DNA of 64,000 nt from Ceratopteris richardii (GCA_020310875.1 CM035420.1:186451380-186515379); one strand, 5' to 3'. Positions 32,067 to 45,291 are shown, counted from the stretch's first letter. Notes: generated by a model from the sequence alone, not told the origin. Program-made: numbers and translations.

Positions 32067-34662
32067 TGTCGAAGAGATTCTCTCTCCTTGTTACTTCAGA
32101 AGACAGAACAAAAATGCTATGCTTCAAAATTTTTAACTCTCTTGATTTTCATGGCTTGATTTAATATTATTATTCTACATTTCGTTTTTGTGATGATACT
32201 AGTTGAACAAGCTTGAAGATCCCTTGAAAATGTACCTACAAAAGAAAACAAAAATTAGGGATGAAATGAAATAAAAAATGTGTGTGTGTTCATTGAATGT
32301 GTGAATATTATTTATGTTATATATGTCTATGCACATTTTATTAATGTTTGTTTTCTTATTTTTTTATGCACGTGAACCTAAATTTTTGAATGAGAAAATC
32401 TTTAATTATAAAGTAAAAGTATTAAAACATTTTAAAATAAAGAACAAAAACAAAATACATTAAAAGAAAAATCCTTGAATATGAATACGTGTATGTGCGC
32501 ATATACAAGTGCACGTTTAGAAAGAGTGTTTTTTTGGCGACGCATGCAGAAGTAAAGTTTAGTTGTGTTTTTGGTGGCTCACTCCAATAGCAGACGGAAA
32601 AAGAAGCTTTATGTGTAAAAAACAGGAGTTTGGCGGCAGTCACGGAGGAGATCGACGAGAAGTTTTCTATGTGAAGACCGAGAGAGAAGGCTGTTGTTCT
32701 GAAAAAGACATCTCGCGACAGAAGAAGGAGGGATTTTTAATGTTTCCATCTAGCGAATTTAAAGGAGGATTATCTCTGAGGGGAGGGAGGATGCTGTTAA
32801 CAGGGAGAGGACAGCTCTGATTACAAGAGAGGCTTCAATCATTGGGGTGCAGCTTCGGAAAGTTTTTTTCTGTGTGTTTTTTCTTGATAAGAAGGGCAGA
32901 TAGAGGGGCTCTTAGAAGCAGGGAATCATACATTCTTGTGATCCATGAATCAGAGAGAGATGATGGTTGCTGTCTAATCATGATCCACAGGAAATCGGGG
33001 CTATTCCTAAAGGGAAAGATTACATGCAAGAGGACGTGACACTGCAGATTAGGAGGAGGGTGGTCTTGAAGGGCTGAAAGAACATGCTCCGTCAAAAAAG
33101 GAGATTGATTTCTGTGATCAAGTTGGGAAAACTCAGCAAAAGAAGCTAGAAGGAGATTAGGAGATTGGATGCTAATTATTCTGAGAGAAAAGGTTGACAC
33201 AGGAGAGAGATGGATGATTGCTCTGACCAGTTTGCTCTCTGACACCCGGATAACAAAGACAGAGAGGAGGATGCTCGAGAAGACGATATGGAAGATAGCT
33301 CTAGACTGATATCTACAAATTGTATTGCTAGAAAATCACAAAGGTAAAAATACAAAACCTTAGCGCTGTTCTTGAACATACTCATCTTTGATACCATTAA
33401 TCTCTGATTTTTTTACGACATTCGATCTGTTTGGCAATAGTGATGTTAATCATCCATGATAGCCTTAGATTCAAGTTGTCCTCTGATGCTAAATGCTCAA
33501 TCCTAACATACCTGTCTGCGCGCAATTGGTCACGTCTATTCTGTACTTCAAATTTTGAGTTAATCCGATAAACAAATGATACTTAACAAAAGAAGCTTTT
33601 TATTATCGCTGGAAGTCAAATTAGGAAGGATCTGTGCATGCTTGATGTAAACTTCTCAACTTGGTATAGAAACATATTAAAATTTTCCATGTCTTCAAAA
33701 TATAGGGTTAGCGCTGTGTTCTGTTGCTCACGCACTGTGGTTACTTTCACAACTTTGTGAAATTCGTGGAGAGATTATGGAGTCATTTTGAGCTATCTTT
33801 TCTTGTTCTTTTGAATGCGCACATGGTGAACAAACAGGTTTCGATTTAAGCACCTATACGCAATTCTAAATGAATTAATTATTATCCTTTCATTCTCTGA
33901 TATTTATTCAAATTTGTCTGTTAGCTATGCTCTTGTCAAAAATATAAAAATTAAAGCTCTTCAATCTATATGAGTGATATGGTGGCAGAAAAATTTGGGA
34001 AAAACAAGATTTGTTTCTAGTGTGTACTTCACAGAAAACGCAAACAAAGAATTTATCGCCTCTTTGTAGTGTTTGTATTTGCAAGCTTTTATTTGTGATA
34101 AACGGTAATCTTGTTACAAGTATCTTTTTGTTTGCGCTTGAAAACCTTTGAAAGAAAGTTATTGTAAGACCATTAGAATCATGCATAGGTATGTTTATTC
34201 AAATGTTGTCCTAAGTGCATCATCATCTTTTAAATAAAGCAGGACATTGAGACATTATATATTGAAGATTGAAAATCGGTTGGTTCAGTGATCTCTGTGT
34301 TCTTTATATAAAAACTTTAAATCTACTTATTGGAAGATTTTTTTCCGCTTGCACATCATATCAACAAGAATGCTTTCGAAAACTATCTATATTCTTGTGA
34401 ATATAAGTTTAAATATAAAACATAAATGCCTTTGATTACCTAGATAACTTACAAAAGTAAAAATCCTTCTTTATTGGATGAAAATCATTTGTCCATTCAT
34501 TGATGAATGATATTGAAACAAGTATGAAGAATCAATATGCAAATATTTGACTAATAAGTTCATTGAGTTTCTTGAGTTACCTGAGCCTGGTCAAGACACC
34601 CTATGTGCGCCATTAGCGGGACGATTGGCTTGATCCACCAGTCATCACAAATCGCTTCCACA
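32067..34662 (+). repeat. LARD-H 5' LTR
   Basis: TGTCGAAGAGATTC to CGCTTCCACA, 2.6 kb. It matches 37523-40104 along its whole length with only a few mismatches per 100 bp, so insertion is fairly recent. The ORF pairs seen in both copies (for example 32563-32820 and 38019-38276) diverge by shifts and substitutions like non-coding DNA. Confidence 0.9.
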
Positions 34663-34680
34663 TTTGAACCCGACGTGAAG
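34663..34680 (+). other. Possible primer-binding site of LARD-H
   Basis: TTTGAACCCGACGTGAAG directly follows the LTR. Its reverse complement contains GGGTTCAAA, which looks like a tRNA T-loop rather than a 3' acceptor end. The usual TGG start is absent. 34681-35068 is leader with no gene. Confidence 0.35.
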
Positions 34681-35068
34681 AAACGGCCTTGCAGCTCATG
34701 TATAAAATTTTAAATTTTGCTTGCATGTGCATACATTATATCGACAGGTTGAAGTGCAGAAGCTTCTTCATCCGTGGGAGTTGTGGATGTGTCATTGAAA
34801 CCTTGCACTCTTCTTGGTGTTCAGGGTTGATCTTTGGATCTGAGCGCCTCCACGAAGAGTGGCAAGTAGTTATCCTCATCTCGTCACCCCTCTCATCGAC
34901 ATTAGAAGCAGGAACGTTTGCACATTCATCCCTTATCAATTGATGTATTAGATTTTGATCCTATTAAAAATTGTATAAATTTAAACACAGTCACTCTTTA
35001 AGCCTCTTCTTCAATTCAGATTGTAGGTATTGATCTATCCTCTAAGACTTCTTGTTTCTCAAATATCA

Positions 35069-36018
35069 ATGGGTAAAAAGAAAGCATCTAATTTAAACAC
35101 ACATGAAAAGAACTCTACTATGGAGGGTTTAATTAAGAATGCAAATTTGGGACTTGAAACACAATTCAAAGATTTAGAGAATAAGCTAAACTCATCAAAT
35201 CAAGCGAAATTTAAAGAAGTATTTATGTTAATTGACAAGTTAAGTGAATTTTCTAATTCAAATAATGTGATGTGTGGAAATTTGCAAGAAATTGTAAAAA
35301 ATTTAAAGAGCCAAATAGATGATTTGACCAAACAAGTCAATGAACTCCCTAAATGCAAGTGCAAACATGAACATGAAAAAGTTTATCTCCAAAGTTGCCT
35401 AATGAAACCCATATGAATGAGCATAGGAAATTCACCTATAGGGCTATGAATAGGAAAGTATATCCCTTAAGATGCTTTTGGTGTGACCAACTAGGTCATA
35501 TGTATGAGGATTGTGTTGCTTATAATAATGCATGTCAAATTCACTTAGTCATTACAAATGACCATAAGATTTGTGATTATCAAACACAACTACCTTTGAG
35601 ATTAAACTTAGGTAGAGGAGGGATGAGAGAATACTTTGACCAAACTAAATTTAGCCCTAAAACCCAACTTCAAATACAATGGAAACGTAAGAACTATGAT
35701 GAGAAAACCAAGTCATATGAGTTACAATTTATGAACAAAAGTGAAACTCAAGATGAACTCCTTGACAATGATATCAATAATCAAAACCTTCTTAAATCTA
35801 AATATATGAGTAACATTGATAATCAAACTACATCTAAGGATCAAGATACATTGAAAAAGATTAAGAAAGAAGAAGATGTAAGGATAAAAGATGATGAAAA
35901 TGAACAATCAGTTGATGGAAATAAAGACATACATGCGGTTAAAACAGAACCTAAAGTCATAGAAAATGACAATAAATGTGACCAAAATAAAAATGATGAA
36001 AGAATAGTACGAAGATGA
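35069..36018 (+). pseudogene. LARD-H Gag-like protein, two overlapping frames
   Basis: The first part starts at MGKKKASN (an upstream ATG at 35030 is possible) and ends at 35416. It is coiled coil (LKSQIDDLTKQVNELPK) followed by CKCKHEHE. The second part, in the -1 frame (open from 35377 to 36018), has FWCDQLGHMYEDC, preceded by C, giving a perfect CCHC knuckle. A Lys/Asp/Glu-rich tail follows. Either a programmed -1 shift or a one-base indel within 35377-35413 joins them; I see no textbook slippery heptamer. The protein probably packages element RNA. No enzyme domain follows. Confidence 0.6.
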
Positions 36019-37508
36019 AAATCTTCAAATTCAATTAGAACATGATAAGAATATGGGAAAATGGGTACAAGAAGCCATATGGAAGATTGAAAATAATACC
36101 AAAAACTCATCTAAAGTTAAGAAAAAGGAGAAAAATTTAAGAGCATAGTTTTATTGTGATGGAATTGTTTATTGAAGATAAAACTTTTCAAATTTTGATA
36201 TTGCTTGCTGCATATATGCCTATTTTCCTAAAGTTGAGAAACATATACCTAAATTGTTTTGTTTTATGAAGTTTTTATGCTTGGAAAAGCTAGTTAAAAG
36301 CTTATGATAAAGTTTTACATTATGATTTGCTTAACCAAAAGAATACTAAAATATGAAAGCACAAAGTTTGTTGAATTCAAATTAAACTAAAACATGTTTG
36401 AAATTATATGCACAATATGCTTGCAAATAAGTTTGATCAATATGCTTGTCATTTTCTAAACTTATGATGCTAAAGACGCTATTCTAGAATAAGTTTTGTA
36501 TCTTCTGCTTTATGATTACTTACAGGAATTGACGATGCATTATGAAATTGATGGTTTGTCAATACTATGAAGAATTTGAAGAGAAGCTGAAGAAGAATTC
36601 TATGTCGATCAGGTGAAACAGTCCTAAACCTCATTAATGTTTTAAGTTTTGTTTTTCCTTGCATTTCATGATAAGATGTACATTCTTCAGATAGGTTAAG
36701 AAACTTCTTAAAATTATGAAAAGTAGAATTTACACTGAAGTAGGAACGTGCTTGAAGAGAAGATAGGGATTAGAGACCTATGGCTGTCATATGAATAATT
36801 GAAGGAACCCTTAACTTGCAACTCCTAGTAGAAGTAAACATGTTTTATGTAGGTAAGCTTCCTTAAATCTGACCCATTTTACTAAAGAGATCCTAGTTTC
36901 CGCTTTAGCTTACCTCTAGATCCTTTGCTCTGATTAGGGGTTAAGCCTTTCCCCTTCATCAAAAAAGTTGCGAAGAAAAATTGAAAGCAGTACATTAATG
37001 GTTGCTGCATATGAAAAGATGAAAAATGACAAAAAGAAAAATTATGATGAAAAAAGAGATGAAAGAAAAATCTAATGATTTCAATGAATCAGTTGTGGTC
37101 TTGAAATCACTTCTGAATTGAAAAGTGGGCTATATAAGGCAGATGTATGCTAGAGGGGAATTAGTTTTTTGTATCTTAATGGCAAGTGGCTAGGAGATGA
37201 GGATAGAAGGCTTATATAACATATGCTTTACTTATGAACAGAGTTAATAGAAGAGTTAGTACGAACACTATTTGAATGACTTCTATAAGTTTCTTTCTAG
37301 AACCTGTTTTCCAATTCATGCATTGAACGAAAAGGTTGAAATTCAAGCTTACATAGTTTTATAAGTTTTCTTTGCTATCAGAAGATGTACTAATGATAGA
37401 AGCATTTTTTATAGACTATTTGCATTTGAGTCATGAATAATTTTCAAAAGAATTTGATATTGCCTTCTCTGATCTGCAGGTTTGGCCCATCAAGGACGAT
37501 GTGTAGGT
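36019..37508. other. LARD-H internal non-coding region
   Basis: About 1.5 kb of AT-rich sequence with only short frames and no homology that I recognise. Confidence 0.6.
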
Positions 37509-37522
37509 TTAGTGGGGGTGGA
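37509..37522 (+). other. Polypurine tract of LARD-H
   Basis: TTAGTGGGGGTGGA directly precedes the right LTR start TGTCGG. Confidence 0.8.
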
Positions 37523-40104
37523 TGTCGGAGAGATTCTCTCTCCTTGTTACTTCAGAAGATAGAACAAAAATGCTATGCTTCAAAATTTTTAACTCTCTTG
37601 ATTTTCATGGCTTGATTTAATATTATTATTCTACATTTCGTTTTTGTGATGATACTAGTTGAAGAGGCTTGAAGATCCCTTGAAAATGTACCTACAAAAG
37701 AAAACAAAAATTAGGGATGAAATGAAGTAAAAAATGTGTGTGTGTTCATTGAATGTGTGAATATTATTTATGTTATATATGTGTATGCACATTTTATTAA
37801 TGTTTGTTGTCTTATTTTTTTATGCACGTGAACCTAAATTTTTGAATGAGAAAATCTTTAATTATAAAGTAAAAGTATTAAAACATTATAAAATAAAGAA
37901 CGAAAACAAAATACATTAAAAGCAAAATCCTTGAATATGAATACGTGTATGTGCGCATATACAAGTGCACGTTTAGAAAGAGTGTTTTTTTGGCGACGCA
38001 TGCAGAAGTAAAGTTCAGTTGTGTTTTTGGTGGCTCACTCCAATAGCAGACGGAAAAAGAAGCTTTATGTGTAAAAAACAGGAGTCTGGCGACAGTCACG
38101 GAGGAGATCGACGAGAAGTTTTCTATTTGAAGACTGACAGAGAAGGCTACTGTTGTGAAAAAGACATCTCGCGACAGAAGAAGGAGGGCAATTTAATGTT
38201 TCCATCTAGCGAATTTAAAGGAGGATTATCTCTGAGGGGAGGGAGGACGCTGTTAACAGGGAGAGGACAGCTCTGATTACAAGAGAGGCTTCAATCATTG
38301 GGGCGCACCTTCGGAAAGTTTTTTTCCGTGTGTTTTTTCCTAATAAGAAGGGCAGACAGAGGGGCTCTTAGAAGTGGGGAATCATACGTTCTTGTGATCC
38401 GCGAATCAGAGAGAGATGATGGTTGTTATCTAATCATGATCTACAGGAAATTGGGGCTATTCCTGAAGGGAAAGATTACATGCAAGAGGACGTGATGTTG
38501 CAGATTAGGAGGAGGATAATCTTGAAGGGCTGAAAGAATGTGCTCCGTCAAAAAAGGAGATAGATTTCTGTGATGAAGTTGCAGAAACTCAGCAAAAGAA
38601 GCCAGAAGGAGATTAGGAGATTGGATGCTAATTATTCTGAGAGAAAAGGTTGACATAGGAGAGAGATGGATGACTGCTCCAGCCAGTTTGCTCTCTGACA
38701 CCCAGATAACAAAGACAGAGAGGAGGATGCTCAAGAAGACGATATGGAAGATAGCTCTAGACTGATATCTACAAATTGTATTGTTGGAAAATGACAAAGG
38801 TAAAAATACAAAACCTTAGCGTTGTTCTTAAACATACTCATCTTTGATACCATTAATCTCTGATTTTTTTTGCGACATTCGATCTGTTCGGCAATAGTGA
38901 TGTTAATCGTAGATTCCACTTGTCCTCTGATGCTAAACGCTCATTCCTAACATACCTGTCTGCGCGCAATTGTTCACGTCTATTCTGTACTTCAAATTTT
39001 GAGTTAATCCGATAAACAAATGATACTTAACAGAAGAAGCTTTTTATTATCGCTAGAAGTCAAATTAGGAAGGATATGTGCATGCTTGATGTAAACTTAT
39101 CAACTTGGTATAGAAACATATTAAAATTTTCCATGTCTTCAAAATATATGGTTAGCGCTCTGTTCTGTTGCTCATGCACTGTGGTTACTTTCACAACTTT
39201 GTGAAATTCGTGGAGAGATTATGGTCAATTTGAGCTGTCTTTTCATGTTCTTTTGAATGCGCACATGGTGCACAAACAGGTTTCGATTTAAGCACCTATG
39301 CGCGATTCTAAATGAATTAATTATTATCCTTTCATTCTCTGATATTTATTCAAATTTGTCTGTTAGCTATGCTCTTGTCAAAAATATAAAAATTAAAGCT
39401 CTTCAATCTATATGAGTGATATGGTGGCAGACAAATTTGGGAAAAACAAGATTTGTTTCTAGTGTGTACTTCACAGAAAACGCAAACAAAGAATTTATCG
39501 CCTTTTTGTAGTGATTGTATTTGCAAGCTTTTATTTGTGATAAACGGTAATCTTGTTACAATTATCTTTTTGTTTGCGCTTGAAAACCTTTGACAGAAAG
39601 TTATTGTAAGACCATTAGAATCATGCACACGTATGTTTATTCAAATGTTGTCCTAAGTGCATCATCATCTTTTAAATAAAGCAGGACATTGAGACATTAT
39701 ATATTGAAGATTGAAAATCGGTTGGTTCAGTGATCTCTGTGTTCTTTATATAAAAACTTTAAATCTACTTATTGGAAGATTTTTTTCCGCTTGCACATCA
39801 TATCAACAAGAATGATTTCAAAAACTATCTATATTCTTGTGAATATAAGTTTAAATATAAAACATAAATGCCTTTGATTACCTCAATAACTTATAAAAGT
39901 AAAAATCCTTCTTTATTGGATGAAAATCATTTGTCCATTCATTGATGAATGATATTGAAACAAGTATGAAGAATCAATATGCAAATATTCGACTAATAAG
40001 TTCTTTGAGTTTCTTGAGTTACCTGAGCCTGCTCCAGACACCCTGTGTGCGCCGTTAGCGGGACGATTGGCTTGATCCACCAGTCGTCACAAATCGCTTC
40101 CACA
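37523..40104 (+). repeat. LARD-H 3' LTR
   Basis: TGTCGGAGAGATTC to CGCTTCCACA. The partner copy is 32067-34662. Confidence 0.9.
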
Positions 40105-41200
40105 ACGCTGAGCTAGTATGCATCCGATCGCAAAATTAGATGTCTCCACATGGATATGGAACAATTTATTCTAGTTGGGTACTTTCAAAATGGGTGTTGA
40201 AATTAATCTTCACTTTAACTCATTGAATTCCTTTTTTCATTCCCTTGTCCATATGAATTGTGTCAATGACCCATAGAAGGGCCTTGCAATTATGGCATAC
40301 ATGTGGATGAACCGTCAGTAATATCTAGAATATCCCATAAAGGCTTGTACTTCCTTTGCATTTCTTGGTCTAGGAAAGTCCAAAATGGCTTTTATTTATC
40401 CTCATCAATAGAGATACCATTCTTGGATACAATATCAGAATCTTTCCTTGCCTTTCAATAAAAACACATTTCTCAAGATTTAGGCATGCCCTATATTGTC
40501 TGCATTTCTCAGATATTCTTCGTAACTCTACAATGTGTTCGGTTCTTCTAGAGGAATATGTGCATAAGTCATCTACATAGACTTCCATGCTTTTTCTAAG
40601 GAATTCTTTGAACATGTGACACATCAATCTTTGGAAAGCTGTAGGAGCATTTATGATCCCAAAAGGCATCACTCGAAAAGCGTATACTCCCCATTCAATA
40701 GAAAATGCCATTTTATGTTGATCCTCCATAGCAATAGCTACTTGATTATACCCTGAGAATCCGTCAGGGAAGTTGTAGACCTCCTTGCCTGCCACTCTTT
40801 CCAAGAGATGGTCAATTATGGGTAATGGGTAACTATCACGAATTGTAGCTGCATTAACCTTTTTCAAATTAATGCACACCCTAAGTTTGCCATTCTTCTT
40901 GGGTGCTACTACCAAAGGTGATACCCATGTTGTATGCTCGATCTCATAGATGAATCCTAAAACTAACAGTTTGCCAATTTCCTCCTTAATTTTAGCAAAA
41001 TATACATCATTATACATGTAGGGTATTTGTTTTGAGGGTTTCGCATCAGGGGTCATTGGAATTATATGGGAGCAAATAGAAGGATCCAATCCCTTGAGGT
41101 CTTTGTAGGTCCATGCAAATACATCTCTATATTCTCTTATTAATTGTATCAATTCTTGATACTCTTCTAGTGATACATCCTTCCCTATGTAGGTACATCT
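40105..41200 (-). pseudogene. Gyp-C reverse transcriptase
   Basis: A 260-codon open frame (41152-40370) contains REYRDVFAWTYKDLKGLDP, TWVSPLVVAPKKNGKLRVC, INLKKVNAATIRDSYPLP, FPDGFSGYNQVAIAMEDQ, YAFRVMPFGIINAPTAFQ and MEVYVDDLCTYS (YVDD). The usual DYRKLN is changed to INLKKVN. After a stop at 40370 the thumb continues to 40105 (LDFPRPRNAKEVQAF and so on), ending in codons for LAQ at the LARD-H insertion. It would copy RNA into cDNA, but is broken as written. Confidence 0.8.
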
Positions 41201-41386
41201 CTCCTCACCTTCTTGGTTTGTTTTTTATTATTGTATGCTTCTCCTTCCTGGGTTCTCTCCTTGTTCTTCTATTTCATATCGTTTGAAGTGTTCTAGAACC
41301 TCGAATTGATCAAGAGGCTGATCTTCTTGAACTTCTTCATTGCCCTATTTCTCTTGGTACTTTTATATGGTGAATAATCTTGGTTC

Positions 41387-41782
41387 CTATACATCCTCGT
41401 CGTGTATAATCTGTTTTAAGTATTGTTCTTCCAAATCAAATTCTAGCTCCATTTCAATACTTTCATAATCCTCTCTCCATTCCCTTTCCAATAATTCCCC
41501 ATCTTCCATTTCTTGGAGGATTACCATGTAAACATTCACATCGTATCCTTCTTCATCTATATATTCATTCATGGTTAGGACTTCCTCGTTTACACACACA
41601 TCTAAAATGGATAATATTTCTATCCATCCATGCAGTTTGAATGCTTCATCGAGAAATATTTGGGGCATGTATGTTGGGTCGTCTATGGGTCTGTAATTCT
41701 CGTGTCCTATTGGCCATAATTGTGCTTTCTTTTCTGCTCTTTTCACTTCTTTACACATCCATAGTTGGACATCTTCCTTCAT
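41387..41782 (-). pseudogene. Gyp-C protease-RT linker region
   Basis: 131 open codons, very acidic (DGELLEREWREDYESIEME), between protease and RT in the same direction. A linker of this kind occurs in the Gyp-J polyprotein too. No domain recognised. It includes the conserved-looking FLDEAFKLHGWIEI. Confidence 0.5.
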
Positions 41783-41939
41783 CCATGATTGGTCATTAGA
41801 TCCTATGCTATGAATGGATAGATCTTCTTCCTCTTTATGGACAGTGTACCACTATCATGGGGGTACATCTCTATATGCGAGGGTATGTAAATTTATTTTT
41901 GTGGTCGTACCCTGATGCTATAGATACAATGCATCTCTT

Positions 41940-42400
41940 CCTCAATCTTGCACAACTCTCAATTGTCTCATGAATGGTCTTCCTAAGATCATTTCATAAT
42001 TTCTATCTTTTCCAAATTGACATATGGCTAGGATATGTTCAAATTCCACTCTGCATCTGGTCAGAATGATCTTTTCTAGGATTCCTAGTGGTCTTTTGAC
42101 ATGACCATCTGCTAATTGAAGTTTCATTCGCATGGGTCATAGGGTTGGCTTCCCCATTTCTCCCAAATCTCTTTAGTAGCTATGCCTACGCCTGCTCTAG
42201 TGCCTAAGATTGCCTTGGTCATATATCCATTAAAGGTGATGGGAAGACATGTATTTCCTTCATCTCCCTCATTGAATTCTCCAACTTTATCTATTGGGAT
42301 TTGGATGGTTGGTGGAGCCTCTACTTCTTTACTTTCTTTGATTGATTCTCTCACTGCTAGCTTCAAATGTTCAGCCAATTGTTTCCAGAGTCAGGGTTTT
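41940..42400 (-). pseudogene. Gyp-C protease
   Basis: TFNGYMTKAILGTRAGVGIA aligns with the active-site loop; expected is LDTGAGV, here LGTRAGV, so the catalytic Asp is lost. After a frame change come RMKLQLADGHVKRPLGIL and YEMILGRPFMRQLRVVQD, the standard second half. Gag tail frames lie upstream, the RT linker downstream. Confidence 0.7.
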
Positions 42401-44743
42401 GCTCGTAGTAATTCTTCTATCGTTAGTGAGCATTGTACTTTAGTTTTCTTGAGTTCTGATAAGTCATGTGAAGTATCATTTTGTGATCTTCACTCTTTGT
42501 CCCTGATAGTGGGAGCATGGAATACTTTTGATTTCCTCTCATACTCTCCCAAATAGTTGGGTAGTGTGGATATGCTATTTGCTTCTTCTCGATTTTGATC
42601 CAGAATTGACACTTCCTCATATACCTCTTCCAAGTCCAATGCAGGCTGATTTTCCCAAGTGTCTAGTTCTTCAAAAGGTACTTTCCTTCTCCAACTCTCC
42701 TCTTGGATAACTTTCTTCATGTTGCTCTACACTAGGTCCAGTCTCTATTTTAGACATATAGGCTTTCAACCACATGTTTAGGTCTTCTGGCACAGGATCT
42801 ACTAAAATTGGCCCTACCACTTTTGGCTTAGGTTCTTTAGTCACTTGATGAGATGTCCTTTGCACCTCTTGATCATGATGCTTCCTGGTTTCTTTCACCA
42901 TTTTCTCTTCTTCCTCAATTCTCTACTTCATCCATTTATTTTTTAGTTTTTCTCTTCTAGCCTTCCATCTTTGAGTTTTTCTCGTTTTGTCGATTTCTTC
43001 TAGATCTTCTGAATCCTTAACCACTTGGACTTTAGGTTCTAGTTTTTCCTCCACCTCAGGCTCGTATAATGCTCCCTTCCCCATAGTCTCCTTGGCTTGG
43101 GCTCGAGTAATATCCTTTAGTGGCACTATGTACTCCTTATCACTTCCAAATGATTCAATCACTTCACATCAGATTGATATAAGCAGTAGGAGGGACCTTG
43201 CTAGGGTTCTTTGGACAATCTCAAAACAAGTGCTCTTTGTCGCATTCGTTACAGTAACCTTCCCACACACGCGGGGTGGTGGGTTGTAGGGAAAAGTGCA
43301 TTCCCTTATGGATCTCCTCCACACATATAGCATGGTCCCCTTGGGGTAGGTGGCCTAGTGGGTGGCCTAATTGGAGCTGGGAGTCTAGGTGTTGTGTACA
43401 TGAGATTAGCATACTCAGGTCCATTAGAGTTTTCATATCCCTCGTAACTGTAGTATCGTTGCTCGTAGGTCTAGTCGTATTCTATCAGGCTTGCATCATA
43501 AGAGTAATACTCTCCTTGGGTTTGATCGAAACCCTGATTCGTTGCTTTTGAGTTGGTCAAAGGTGTTACTAGCACTATGGCCATTTCTAGGTTTTCCTCT
43601 GGTTGGGTATACTTCACTGGTACTACATTTTATGGGTGTGGTGGTTTTTGTCCTAGTATCCTTTGTGGTTGACCATATCCTCCATGTTCGAAGGTCTAGG
43701 TGCTACCTATGGTCCTGGGTAAGGGTTATACCTTGGAACTTCTCTGCCTTGTTCCCTAGGAGGATGTCCATATGATCTATACTGAGTTGGTACAATTAGT
43801 CTTGACTATCTGTTAGAAGGGAAGTTCTCAGTGTTATGGTTGGTGTACTTTTTCTCAATATGATAGTACATGTTAGGTCCCTGGGTTGGTTGCCTATTGT
43901 AGGGGTAAGGTTGTGACAACCCAAAACCTCCTCTTGTGCATACATGAGATGAATGATCTCCACCACATTGGGTTACATCTTCTTAACATTGGCACTCTCA
44001 ACGGGCGGTTCTGGTAGTTTCTCTGTCCCTCTACTCCCAATTTCTTGGCTACTAACTCTGCCAATTCCTCTACATTGCTCGTACTAGAAGTCACATTGCT
44101 CCTTGTGTCCTCTGATTTAGTAGGATTTTGTGTGGTAGGTCATCCGCTAAGTTGTCTTCCAAGTCTATGCACTCTTGGAGACACTCACTTAGTGTTTGCA
44201 AGCATTTTACATATACTAAGGTTCTCAATGTTCCATTAGTTAGGCCATCTAGAAATAGGGATATCATCTTTTGCTGAGAAGGTATCTCCATCATCAGACA
44301 TCGGTCTACGTACTAATTAAATCTTCTAGCTACATTTTTTACCATCTCATTAGGAGCCTGTTTGAAACTATGCATTAAGCATGATGAATTGTGTTTAATC
44401 CCTCTTTTAGTGAATTCCCCAATGAACTCTTGGAGGAATTGTTCGATATTACCAAATTGATTTGGGTCTAATGGTTGGCACCAAGTCAAGGCCGTTCCCG
44501 TGAGGGTTAGCCCAAAGGATTTGTATTGCACAAAAAATTCATCCACTTGCTTTGCTCACAATACTTGTTTGAACTCTGCAATGTGGCCATGGGGTTCTCT
44601 TGAGCCATCGTAATGATTTCGCATACACTTAGCTACTTGGATTGGCCTTAATCTTCTACCTAGCTCTGGGAGTCGAATAATCATGACAACCACCGGTCAT
44701 ACAGGGTGCACTTGGTGTAGCTCAGTGATGAGTAGCACCTCCT
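42401..44743 (-). pseudogene. Gyp-C Gag core, zinc knuckle and tail
   Basis: From 44743 downward: TLKEVLLITELHQVHPV, a stop, IIRLPELGRRLRPIQV, YDGSREPHGHIAEFKQVL, then FGLTLTGTALTWCQPLDP and FLQEFIGEFTKRGIKHNSS, a retrotransposon Gag capsid pattern (LTGTA..W). LSECLQECIDLEDNLADDL follows, then a Tyr/Pro-rich segment and YCNECDKEHLF, a stop, DC (a degraded CCHC knuckle, 43230). A charged tail (43162-42490) leads to protease. More than ten stops or shifts. Confidence 0.65.
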
Positions 44744-45291
44744 TTAATGTCAATTCAGGACAACATGAGGATGGTATGAAGACCTCGAGCAAGTGATGTG
44801 CACAAGCGGTGATGGAGAAGCACACACAAGTGTGCACACACATTCACACACGCACACACACACAGCAAGGACCAAGAGAGGAACAATGGAAGCTTTGATT
44901 ACAAAAGAGTTCTCTTACAAAGCTCAATCTACAACAAGCTAACCTCAAACATGAGCTCTCTAGCTCTTTTTATAGTTTTTGACTAGTTTTGGCCCTATTC
45001 AAACCTAGTGTCCAGCCTAGTTAAAAATTAGGTTCTAGGGCCTATTTGAGGGATCAAATGGAGTCTAAAAAATATGAAAATTGATATGTAGGTACTTCTA
45101 ATGTGCCTCAAGCTCAAGGACTACTTGGCTTGCACAAACTGGAGCTAGAAAAACTGAAAATGGTATTTACAATGGTTTCTAGTGATGATAATCACTTTTA
45201 AACTAATTTGAAGATTTAAAAAAAATTGATTGGTTTCCTCAATGTTAGATCTTCATGTATGCTCGTACTTTTTGCTTCCAAGTTGCCAACA
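44744..45291 (-). repeat. Probable solo LTR of the Gyp-A family
   Basis: 44816-45291 aligns with 1-534 and ends GCCAACA like it. No internal sequence follows on either side; Gyp-C coding sequence flanks both ends. CTCCT at 44739-44743 and at 45292-45296 may be the target duplication. The left terminus (TTAATG) is not canonical, so its left edge is uncertain. It contains a CA-rich tract near 44830-44865. Confidence 0.6.

Larger units (their letters stand above)
32067..40104 (+). mobile_element. LARD-H, non-autonomous LTR retrotransposon with Gag-like ORF only
   Basis: Two long LTRs (32067-34662 and 37523-40104) flank 2.86 kb. ACGC on both sides (32063-32066 and 40105-40108) is the target duplication; a fifth base differs. 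The polypurine tract before the right LTR sets the plus orientation. Inside is one Gag-like reading and no protease, RT, RNase H or integrase. It matches the TR-GAG or LARD class, mobilised in trans. It interrupts the RT-RNase H junction of Gyp-C. Confidence 0.8.

Noticed and set aside
32563..39628. Frames repeated in both LARD-H LTRs (for example 32563-32820 and 38019-38276, 33908-34186 and 39350-39628)
   Set aside because: They look conserved only because LTRs are identical at insertion; differences between copies include frame-breaking changes and no domain is recognisable.
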